Below, piece after piece: positions 1-7,304 of a stretch of DNA of 20,287 nt (positions are counted from its first letter, which is position 1; each line of letters opens with the position of its first letter). Under the pieces are notes generated by a model, which had not been told where the DNA came from, searched no databases, and saw only the letters and a list, made by a program, of their open reading frames with translations. A program made the position numbers and the translations under genes. This DNA is from JBJEXX01 sp051886215 (GTDB lineage: Bacteria > Bacillota_I > Bacilli_A > RF39 > UBA660). The stretch covers positions 1-20,287 of the forward strand of contig JBJEXX010000041.1 of NCBI GenBank assembly GCA_051886215.1, written 5' to 3'.

Positions 1-156
1 AATGTTAGAAATGATGATACTAATTTATTAAACGGAACTTGTATTGATGTTGTTAATAAATACGGCGACGTACTAGGCGAATATTTATATATTGAATGTT
101 CGTCTGGCGATTGTAATATATATAAAAATTTGATTAAAGATTTAATTAAAAACTAA
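1..156 (+). CDS. C-terminal end of an unrecognised protein (5' truncated)
   Basis: Frame 1 is open from the first base of the window and ends at TAA 154-156, giving the last 51 residues of a protein whose start lies outside. The fragment contains three cysteines and ends in a lysine-rich helix-like stretch (NLIKDLIKN). I recognise no family. It shares the base composition and the GGC-before-GA codon habit of the genes downstream, so it probably belongs to the same element. It is followed directly by a terminator, so it ends the preceding transcription unit. Confidence 0.6.
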   Translation, partial: NVRNDDTNLLNGTCIDVVNKYGDVLGEYLYIECSSGDCNIYKNLIKDLIKN

Positions 157-164
157 TTGTTTTC

Positions 165-190
165 ACACTAATTTAATTTAGTGTTTTTTT
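165..190 (+). terminator. Rho-independent terminator
   Basis: ACACTAA (165-171) pairs perfectly with TTAGTGT (178-184) across a 6-nt loop and is followed by a T run to 190. It separates the truncated upstream gene from the adhesin operon. Confidence 0.75.
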
Positions 191-230
191 ATGTCTCAAT
201 TTAAAAATTTAAGGGGGTAATAAAATTATA

Positions 231-2924
231 ATGAAGAAGAAATCTAAATTTTTCTTACTAGCAATTTCTGCTTTAGTGGGATTAATATGTGGTACTCAAA
301 ATGTTTTCGCGGCTACTCTTAACTTTGATTTTTCTGGTTATTACTATGAACGTAGTGATAATGGATCAAATTATTCATCTTGGCGATTAGAAAACTATTA
401 TGTTGACGGTAATGTTGCCTTTTGCATAGAGCCGGGAATTCCAGAGGGTACCGATCAATACGTCCAATCATCTTATAACGATTGGAATTTATCAAATTCA
501 GTAAAACAAAAAGTTTTACAAATAGCTTATTATGGCTATCAATATCCGGGACATCAAACACAAGAATATAGAGCTGCTACTCAAGCTTTAATATGGGAAA
601 CTATATTAGGTGGTAATACAAAGGTTACATTTTCTACTGGGAGATATGGTACTGGAACAGTTTATGATGTGTCAGCTCAAAAGTCTGTTATTATGAATTT
701 AGTAAATCATCATTACGATAGGCCTAGTTTTAATGGTACAACAATATCATCTCAAGTAGGAACACCTATTACTTTAACTGATACTAATAATGTTTTAAGC
801 AATTATGAAGTATATGCTTCAAATGGTGCTAAAGTTAGTATTAATGGAAACGAGTTAACTATTACTCCAACAGAAATTGGCGATATTAAATTAACGTTTG
901 TAAAAAAACAAGTTTATTCTCGTACATATTTAATTTATTTAGCAGACGGATATCAAAATATGATAAGTGGTGGTAATATTGATCCATTATATTTTAATAT
1001 TAATGTTAAGGGTTTAGGTCCTAAAGTTGAAATTAATAAAGTAGATTCAAAATCACTTACTTCTATACCAAGTGGCGAAGCTAGTTTGAAAGGTGCTAAA
1101 TATGGTATTTATGATATGGCTGATAATCTTATCCAAACGTTAATAACTGATGAAAACGGTTATGCTATAAGTGATTATTTACCTAGTTTTGAAAGAATGT
1201 ATTTAAAAGAAATTTCTGCTAGTAATGGTTATCAAATTAGCGAAGAAAAGTTTTATTTTCAACCGTCTAAAGATGAAATGTTAAGTTATGTTAAAGTTTT
1301 AGAAGATGTAATAACTAGAGATTATGAAATAACTAAAGTTGTAGCTTCAGATAAAACTGGACTAATGACTCCGGAAGTTAATATTGGCTTTGAAATATAT
1401 AATTCTAAAAATGAATTAGTTTTTAGTAATAAAACTGATAGCGACGGAAAAATTTATTTCACACTTCCTTACGGTGATTATAGACTTCATCAATTATCAA
1501 GTAATTCTGGATTTGAAAAAATAGAAGATTGGAATTTTGAAATTAAAGATCTTGGTCCTACTATTAATAAGGTTTTTAGTAATGCTGAAATAACAGCTAG
1601 ACTTAAAGTAATTAAAATTGATGATAGCGGTAATGTGATTACTAAAGCTGGAATTAAATTTAAAATTAAGGATTTATCTACTGGAAAATATGTTTGTCAA
1701 TCTGTTTCATATCCAAAAGTAGAAACTTATTGTGAATTTGAAACATCTGACGACGGTACACTTATCACTCCATATCCTTTAAATAGTGGCGATTATGAAT
1801 TAGAAGAAATCGATCAAGTTATTTATGGTTATTTATGGAATAGTGAGCCATTAAGATTTTCTATTAATGAAAAATCTAATTTAATTAAGTATGATGAGTT
1901 TGACGCTATATTAGAAGTTAAGTTTGAAAATAAAGAAGTTAAAGGTATGATTGAAATTAATAAAACTGGCGAAAAGTTAGTTGTTGGAAATGATACCTAT
2001 ACTTATGAAGAAATAAAATTACCTAATGTTGTATTTGAAGTTTATGATGAAAACAATAACTTAATTGGTACTATCAAAACTGATGAATCTGGTTATGGTA
2101 AGTTAGAAAATTTAAAACTTCAAAAATATATATTAAAAGAAGTATCAAGTACGTTAGATAATATGGTAGATGAAAAAGTATATGAATTTGAACTTGTTTA
2201 CCAAGATCAATATACTCCTATTATCACTAAAACTTTTACTTTGAAAAATTATTTACCTAAAGGAATTTTAGAGTTTTCTAAAACTGATTTATCTACAAGT
2301 AATCCAATACCTAATACTTTAATTGAAATATATATTTCTGATACTGACGAATTAATATTTAGTGGTCGTACTGATGATAAAGGTATGATTGTTATTAACG
2401 ATTTACCTACTGATGTTGAAATGTATATTTTAGAGCGTGAAACTGCTGATGAATCATATATACTTAATGAAGAAAAAATGTATTTCTCTATAAATGAAAA
2501 TGGCGAAGTTATTAAAGCTAATATGGAAAATGAAAAGAAAAAAGGGACTCTAGAATTCAGTAAAATAGATTTATCTACAAGTGCACCTATTCCTAATACA
2601 TTAATAGAAATTTATAATGCTGATACTGACGAATTAGTATATAGTGGTCGTACTGATGATAAAGGTATGATTGTTATTGAACTTGAATATGGAAAATACT
2701 ATATTTTGGAACGTGAAACTGCTGATTCTAGTTATAAACTTAATGAAGAAAAGATGTATTTTGAAATATTAGAAAATGGCGAAGTTATTAAAGCTACAAT
2801 GACTAATGAAAAAATAGAAATGCCTAAAACATTCAATACTGATTTATCTAGTACTATCATAATAGCTATTACTGCTTTACTTGGTATAGGATTATTAGTT
2901 TATGAAAAAAAGAAAAATAAGTAA
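231..2924 (+). CDS. Thioester-domain, Cna-B repeat surface adhesin with a C-terminal sorting signal
   Basis: This is an 897-residue secreted, wall-anchored protein. Residues 1-27 form a signal peptide ending NVFA. Residues about 30-260 look like a thioester (TQxA) domain: Cys65 in AFCIEPG and Gln118 in AATQALIWE are the expected Cys-Gln pair, which in this family can bond covalently to a surface partner. Six Cna-B/SpaA-like modules follow from about residue 265, each opening with a lysine motif (e.g. LEFSKTD) and carrying an E-box (YILERETA), the residues that form stabilising isopeptide bonds. The last two modules are a tandem duplication. The C-terminus has MPKTF (864-868), a hydrophobic helix and EKKKNK, so it is a sorting signal of non-canonical LPxTG type. 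AAGGGGGT (211-218) precedes ATG. The next gene, a sortase, overlaps the 3' end. Inferred role: contact between mating cells or with a host surface. Confidence 0.88.
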   Translation: MKKKSKFFLLAISALVGLICGTQNVFAATLNFDFSGYYYERSDNGSNYSSWRLENYYVDGNVAFCIEPGIPEGTDQYVQSSYNDWNLSNSVKQKVLQIAYYGYQYPGHQTQEYRAATQALIWETILGGNTKVTFSTGRYGTGTVYDVSAQKSVIMNLVNHHYDRPSFNGTTISSQVGTPITLTDTNNVLSNYEVYASNGAKVSINGNELTITPTEIGDIKLTFVKKQVYSRTYLIYLADGYQNMISGGNIDPLYFNINVKGLGPKVEINKVDSKSLTSIPSGEASLKGAKYGIYDMADNLIQTLITDENGYAISDYLPSFERMYLKEISASNGYQISEEKFYFQPSKDEMLSYVKVLEDVITRDYEITKVVASDKTGLMTPEVNIGFEIYNSKNELVFSNKTDSDGKIYFTLPYGDYRLHQLSSNSGFEKIEDWNFEIKDLGPTINKVFSNAEITARLKVIKIDDSGNVITKAGIKFKIKDLSTGKYVCQSVSYPKVETYCEFETSDDGTLITPYPLNSGDYELEEIDQVIYGYLWNSEPLRFSINEKSNLIKYDEFDAILEVKFENKEVKGMIEINKTGEKLVVGNDTYTYEEIKLPNVVFEVYDENNNLIGTIKTDESGYGKLENLKLQKYILKEVSSTLDNMVDEKVYEFELVYQDQYTPIITKTFTLKNYLPKGILEFSKTDLSTSNPIPNTLIEIYISDTDELIFSGRTDDKGMIVINDLPTDVEMYILERETADESYILNEEKMYFSINENGEVIKANMENEKKKGTLEFSKIDLSTSAPIPNTLIEIYNADTDELVYSGRTDDKGMIVIELEYGKYYILERETADSSYKLNEEKMYFEILENGEVIKATMTNEKIEMPKTFNTDLSSTIIIAITALLGIGLLVYEKKKNK
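2262..2816 (+). repeat. Tandem duplication of one Cna-B module inside the adhesin gene
   Basis: Two adjacent copies begin at 2262 and 2544, so the period is 282 nt. Both encode a module opening G(I/T)LEFSK and reading on through D(L)STS, PIPNTLIEIY, SGRTDDKGMIVI and LNEEKMYF. Long stretches are identical at the base level, including the region coding SGRTDDKGM. The copies differ mainly in the middle, where the first has an extra loop (DLPTDVEM). Confidence 0.85.
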
Positions 2925-3516
2925 TGTAATATTAACAATATTAGGGTTGATACTTTTATCTGTATCGGCCCTTTATTGTTTTAAATTAGTTTATTCACAT
3001 TATAAAAGTGATAAAGAAACAGAACAAGTAATTGAAGAACTTTTTAACATAGATGAAGATGTACCTACTCCGGAAATAGTAGAAGAATTACCAGAAGAAA
3101 AAACTAAAGAAAATGATTTTGTTTTAACAGATAAATATTTAGGTTATATAGAATTATCTAATTATGGAATTAGAAGATTAATAACTACGGGAACAGATAA
3201 AGCTACTTTAGATAAAGGATTAGTTGGAACTTTAAGTGTATCTGCTGGAATTGATGATGAAGTTGGAAATTTGATTATAGCCGGTCATAGTACATATAAT
3301 ACTTTTCAAAAATTGCATTATATGAAAATTGGCGAAGAAATTAAAATTGTATCTCATCAAAAAACATATATTTATAAAATTACAGAAAAACATACTATTG
3401 AAGATACGGATATGTCTTATTTTAATAAAATCACTAATAAAAAGATTTTAACTTTAATTACTTGTAAAAATAATGGAAAGCAAAGACTTATTGTTGTTGC
3501 TGAATTAAGGGGGTAA
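2902..3516 (+). CDS. Sortase (cysteine transpeptidase)
   Basis: This 204-residue protein has an N-terminal membrane anchor (about residues 8-30), an acidic linker (about 40-72) and a sortase domain. The catalytic triad is visible: His129 in IIAGHSTYN, Cys188 in LTLITCKN and Arg195 in KQRLIVVAEL. The TLITC motif is closer to class A/D enzymes than to the LSTC form of class B, but I cannot fix the class. Its ATG lies inside the last codons of the adhesin gene (23-nt overlap), so the two are translationally coupled and the adhesin with its MPKTF signal is the obvious substrate. Confidence 0.9.
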   Translation: MKKRKISNVILTILGLILLSVSALYCFKLVYSHYKSDKETEQVIEELFNIDEDVPTPEIVEELPEEKTKENDFVLTDKYLGYIELSNYGIRRLITTGTDKATLDKGLVGTLSVSAGIDDEVGNLIIAGHSTYNTFQKLHYMKIGEEIKIVSHQKTYIYKITEKHTIEDTDMSYFNKITNKKILTLITCKNNGKQRLIVVAELRG

Positions 3517-3520
3517 AATT

Positions 3521-3751
3521 TTGAAAAGATATAATACTAGATTTATTTTCTATACTACTAAAAGTCTAAAAAAGGAAATGAAAAAACGAGCTAAAGAATT
3601 GGATATACCTATGTCTGATTATTTAAGAACATTAATAAAACAAGATATTAAATTAAATCAAATTGCTTCTAATAATTTAGAACAAGATAGAAATTTATAT
3701 GATATAGAAAATTTTAATAAAAAACTATCTGGATACTATAAGGGGTTATAA
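3521..3751 (+). CDS. Small ribbon-helix-helix (CopG/Arc-like) protein
   Basis: This 76-residue protein starts at TTG 3521, preceded by AAGGGGG (3507-3513) that overlaps the sortase stop. The N-terminus has a short strand (RFIFYT) followed by two helices (SLKKEMKKRAKELD and MSDYLRTLIKQDI), the usual ribbon-helix-helix pattern of dimeric DNA-binding proteins. The C-terminal 30 residues are polar. It may regulate the operon or act as a relaxosome accessory. Its TAA shares an A with the ATG of the next gene. Confidence 0.65.
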   Translation: MKRYNTRFIFYTTKSLKKEMKKRAKELDIPMSDYLRTLIKQDIKLNQIASNNLEQDRNLYDIENFNKKLSGYYKGL

Positions 3752-4383
3752 TGAGTAAAATTTATGAATTAGATAGATCCCTATTTGATAAAGTAAATAT
3801 GTATCCTACATATAATAAGTTTATCTTTACTGATAAACATAAAAGGAATATAGTTGCTGTTGATAATACCTCTGGGGATTTTTTCACAGAAGATTTTTCA
3901 AACAGAATTAAAGGGTTAATATATTTAGTAAATGATAGTTTTTTACCTGATGAAGTTGAAAAGGAATATTTAGAACATAAGGATAAATATAGTTATGAAA
4001 AATACAAAAATATAGTTTGTGATAGTATAGATTATTGTTTAGATAACAATATCTATGATAGAGATTTTTTAAAGTTTGATCCTAATAAAAAATATACCTT
4101 TGATATTAATTTAGGATATGGCGAACAACATTTTAAATCTACTATTAAAGACGCTTTAGGATTAGCTATCAATTATGAAAGTGATCTTGGCTTTAATGGG
4201 ACGATTCTTATTTCGCCTTTAGGGTTTGAATGGGAAGAAAATAATAGATTTATAGAAAAATGTGTTGGACGTGAAAATTTAAGTAGTCCGGGTAATATGT
4301 TTGGTTGGTTTTTACCATATAGAAATGAGCAATCAAAACAAATTGAATGGATTAAAGAAAATACAAAAGATATGAAATTATAA
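3751..4383 (+). CDS. Unrecognised 210-residue protein in the transfer operon
   Basis: The protein is soluble, with no signal peptide or membrane segment. The N-terminal part contains FIFTDKHKRNIVAVDNTSGD, which resembles the start of small accessory proteins often found in Gram-positive conjugative elements, but I cannot name a family. The C-terminal half is rich in aromatic residues (WEENNRF, MFGWFLPYR). AAGGGG (3741-3746) precedes an ATG that overlaps the previous stop by one base, so translation is coupled to the RHH gene. Confidence 0.6.
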   Translation: MSKIYELDRSLFDKVNMYPTYNKFIFTDKHKRNIVAVDNTSGDFFTEDFSNRIKGLIYLVNDSFLPDEVEKEYLEHKDKYSYEKYKNIVCDSIDYCLDNNIYDRDFLKFDPNKKYTFDINLGYGEQHFKSTIKDALGLAINYESDLGFNGTILISPLGFEWEENNRFIEKCVGRENLSSPGNMFGWFLPYRNEQSKQIEWIKENTKDMKL

Positions 4384-4396
4384 AGGGGGTTATAAT

Positions 4397-5290
4397 TTGA
4401 ATATAGAATTAAATAAAGAGTTAATTAATCGTTCAAATAATCAAAGTATGTATAATCGTGGTAGTCATATTCAAGATGACGCTGAATTAGATTACAAAAA
4501 ATTTATAGAGCATTATAGCAATAGAGATTTTAACGATAAACAATTAGAAATTTTAGAAAACAGAAAATTAGAATTTAAGCAATTACTTGCAAGTTGTTAT
4601 AATGATTATTTAAGTAAATCTGCGAGATTTGTACCAGTAAGTGTTGCTGGTCCTTCAAATTATCCTAGTTCTAAAATGGATAAAATTATGGAAAGTATGA
4701 ATCAATCTTTTAAAAATATGGAAGATAAGATAAATAAATTCTATAAAAATACTGATGATATGCTAAATAAAGCTTACTCTAAAGATGAAATATTATCTAA
4801 ATATAGAAATGGATATAATGAACCGATTAGTTCAGATGATCCACTTGCTAAAGAAAAATTAGAAGCTAAATTAGAATATCTAAAAGAAAAACACAATTCA
4901 TATAAAGAGTTTAATAAAAAAGCTAGACAAAGTGGCACAGATCAATTACCGCCTTATGTTTTAGCTAACTCTAATCAAAATATTAAGTCTGTTGAAGATA
5001 GACTTAAAACATTAGAAAGAATGAATAATATTGAAAATGGCGGTTATTATTTTGACAGTGGCGAAGTTAAGTTTGATAAAGAAGATATGAGAGCAAAAAT
5101 ATTTTTTGATGAAAAACCTGATGAAAAAACTAGAAATGATTTAAAGTCTCACGGTTATAAATGGTCGCCTAAAAATATGGCTTGGCAAAGAAAACTTACA
5201 CCAGACGCTATATATATGACTAAAAATTTATTTAAAGATATTGGAAGTTTAGAAATCAAATTAGTTGCTGATTATACTAAAACAATGTAG
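4397..5290 (+). CDS. Mobile-element accessory protein with a C-terminal KWSPKNMAWQRKL domain
   Basis: This 297-residue protein starts at TTG 4397, 7 nt after AAGGGGG. The N-terminal part (about 30-105) includes KSARFVPVSVAGPSNYPSSK. The centre is a helical, coiled-coil-like stretch (about 95-215). The C-terminus (about 231-280) contains FFDEKPDEKTRNDLKSHGYK followed by WSPKNMAWQRKLT. From memory, this pair, a (S/A)GP(S/A)N(Y/F)P segment plus a GF/YxWSPxNxAWQRxLT segment, recurs in uncharacterised proteins of Gram-positive ICEs and phages; I do not know its biochemical role. The position just before the channel genes suggests DNA handling or defence evasion, which is inference only. The stop is TAG. 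Confidence 0.7.
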   Translation: MNIELNKELINRSNNQSMYNRGSHIQDDAELDYKKFIEHYSNRDFNDKQLEILENRKLEFKQLLASCYNDYLSKSARFVPVSVAGPSNYPSSKMDKIMESMNQSFKNMEDKINKFYKNTDDMLNKAYSKDEILSKYRNGYNEPISSDDPLAKEKLEAKLEYLKEKHNSYKEFNKKARQSGTDQLPPYVLANSNQNIKSVEDRLKTLERMNNIENGGYYFDSGEVKFDKEDMRAKIFFDEKPDEKTRNDLKSHGYKWSPKNMAWQRKLTPDAIYMTKNLFKDIGSLEIKLVADYTKTM

Positions 5291-5298
5291 GTGCTAAT

Positions 5299-6756
5299 AT
5301 GGTACAAGTATTAGCGGTACAATTAGAGTCTGCTAGTTGGATTAAAGACGCAATACGTTCTGTCTTTTGGTTTTTAGCTAAAGGTGCTTTAACATTATTA
5401 GACGGAATTTTTTTAATTATAGATGATATATGGAAATTTAAGTTTTTTGATAATGCTTATGTTAATAAAATTTACTCGTCTGCGATTATTGTTGCTTGTA
5501 CGTGGTTAATACTAAAGGTTATACTGGAATTAATAATGAGATATTTTGTAGATCAAGAAGATAATTCATCACCTACCAAAGTATTTAAAGGTGTTATATT
5601 TGCTATTGTTATGATGTTTTTAATACCACCATTATTTAACTGGGGATATGACTTATCTTCTAAAATGACACAATACGTTGTTTCAGTATCTTCTAATAAT
5701 ACTGGTAGTGCTGTATCAATAGAATCAAGTATGTCCTCTATGATTTTAACTGCTTTTGCTGATGATGATAAAATGGAAGAAAAAGATAAAAAGTATTTCA
5801 TAGAACATTGGTGGACGGTTGATTATAATGATGTTGTTGATGACGGATTATTTGATAGTGGTAAATATAAATATAGTTTTAGTACATTTACCATTTTTTT
5901 AGTTGGATTATTAGTCGCGGTACTTTTATTTTTTATAGGAATACAAGTTGCTAAAAGAATAATAGAACTCGCTCTGTATAAGGCCATAGCACCTTTTGTT
6001 TGTACGTCGTTAGTTTCTAATAGATCACATTCGTTTGAAGTGTGGTGTAAAGGTGTTATGGGTACTTTTCTCGTCACGACAGTACAATACCTTTGTATAG
6101 GTATATTATTTAATGTTTACGGACAAGTAGCTAGTGGAACAAGTTATGTAATGTCATCAATATTAATTGTTATAGGTGCTTTATTATTTATAATTTCATC
6201 ACCACAATTAGTATCTGCTTTACTTAATGCAAATACTGGAGCTACTGCAAATATGAGTGAATTACATTCTTTAACTGCTTTAGGTACAAGTATGATTGCT
6301 ATGTCTAGGTATGGTAAAACAGTAGATAATTCTTCTAACTCTAATAGTAGTAATGACAATTCCACTTCTAACGGTGGTAATGATAGTTATTCTGGTGGCG
6401 TTGATCCAAATATGAATTCTAATAATTCATCTTCAAATTTAGATAGTTCTAATACTTCTAATAGCGAAGATAGCAACTCTAATTTAAGTGATAATGAAAA
6501 TTCAAGTGTTGATAATACTTCTAATGATAGTGGTAGTGATATAAGTTCTAATGATATTGGAACAGATGATTTATCTAGTACCATAAATGATAATATCAAT
6601 ATGGATACTGCTACATCTCTATCAGATAGAATAGATGTCTATAAAGATATGACAGATACTAATTATTCTTTAAATACATCATCAACACCTATTTATAAAA
6701 CTAATATTGATTGGGGGAAAATAAATGTATCTAATACCGAAGAACATAAAAGTTAA
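5299..6756 (+). CDS. VirB6/TrbL-like polytopic mating-channel protein
   Basis: This 485-residue membrane protein has hydrophobic segments at roughly residues 15-37, 51-75, 91-112, 195-222, 251-275 and 283-305, separated by hydrophilic loops. RIIELALYKAIAPFVC matches the segment with a conserved APF found in VirB6-like proteins of Gram-positive type IV secretion systems. Residues about 343-425 form a Ser/Asn/Asp-rich low-complexity tail, probably disordered. The order VirB6, PrgI, VirB4, wall hydrolase is the standard one for such ICEs and supports the call. GGTG lies just before the ATG. The 3' end overlaps the PrgI gene by 32 nt. Confidence 0.8.
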   Translation: MVQVLAVQLESASWIKDAIRSVFWFLAKGALTLLDGIFLIIDDIWKFKFFDNAYVNKIYSSAIIVACTWLILKVILELIMRYFVDQEDNSSPTKVFKGVIFAIVMMFLIPPLFNWGYDLSSKMTQYVVSVSSNNTGSAVSIESSMSSMILTAFADDDKMEEKDKKYFIEHWWTVDYNDVVDDGLFDSGKYKYSFSTFTIFLVGLLVAVLLFFIGIQVAKRIIELALYKAIAPFVCTSLVSNRSHSFEVWCKGVMGTFLVTTVQYLCIGILFNVYGQVASGTSYVMSSILIVIGALLFIISSPQLVSALLNANTGATANMSELHSLTALGTSMIAMSRYGKTVDNSSNSNSSNDNSTSNGGNDSYSGGVDPNMNSNNSSSNLDSSNTSNSEDSNSNLSDNENSSVDNTSNDSGSDISSNDIGTDDLSSTINDNINMDTATSLSDRIDVYKDMTDTNYSLNTSSTPIYKTNIDWGKINVSNTEEHKS

Positions 6757-7003
6757 ACGTGAGATTTTTCGCGGTTATGGTGTTAAAGAAATTGTTTTGT
6801 TAGGTTTTTCTATTTTGATAGGTTTTATTCTTTCTAAATTTTTTGGTACTGGACTTGTGAAAGTATTTTTATTTTCATTTTTTCCAATACTTATGTTTTT
6901 ACTTACTTTACCTATGCCTACTGGTAATGGGAATATTTTGGGTATTTTAATTAAAATGTTTAGATTTATGTCTAGTCAAAAAAAATATAAAAAATACAGT
7001 TAA
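6725..7003 (+). CDS. PrgI-like membrane protein of the conjugation channel
   Basis: This 92-residue protein has a short basic N-terminus (IPKNIKVKREIF) and then two membrane segments (about 23-41 and 45-64). IPKNIKVKREIFRGYGVKEI is typical of the PrgI family, small proteins encoded directly upstream of VirB4-type ATPases and equivalent to VirB3. The start codon lies inside the VirB6-like gene with TGGGGG upstream (about 6712-6717), so translation is coupled. Confidence 0.85.
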   Translation: MYLIPKNIKVKREIFRGYGVKEIVLLGFSILIGFILSKFFGTGLVKVFLFSFFPILMFLLTLPMPTGNGNILGILIKMFRFMSSQKKYKKYS

Positions 7004-7016
7004 GGGGGTTATATAA

Positions 7017-7292
7017 ATGAATAAGAAAAATGATGAAGCTTATATTGCACTTCTAAAAGCTAAACAAAATATAGCTGAATATGCAAAGCAAAAAGTTAAA
7101 AATCCAGATTGGGTACCTTTCTATAATGGTATTGTTGAAAGAATTGATGATATTATTGTAGATTATGCAATTACTACTAAAATGTCTAATGATGAAATAC
7201 TTGACTGCTTATATGAAGTCGGAGCTGATGATAAAAAAAGTATTTTCTATGATACTTATATTATGTTAAAAGAAGAAAATAAAGATTTTTAA
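7017..7292 (+). CDS. Small helical protein of unknown function between PrgI and VirB4
   Basis: This 91-residue soluble protein is mainly helical by composition, with no cysteine except one in DCLYEVG and no membrane segment. AAGGGGGTTATATAA precedes its ATG. It lies between two core channel genes with spacings of 13 and 12 nt, so a transfer role is likely, but I do not recognise the family. Confidence 0.65.
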   Translation: MNKKNDEAYIALLKAKQNIAEYAKQKVKNPDWVPFYNGIVERIDDIIVDYAITTKMSNDEILDCLYEVGADDKKSIFYDTYIMLKEENKDF

Positions 7293-7304
7293 GGGGGTTA
7301 TAAT

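Noticed and set aside
5553..6599. Open frames on the - strand opposite the VirB6-like gene
   Set aside because: Antisense shadows of a convincing membrane protein gene, without ribosome sites or recognisable domains.
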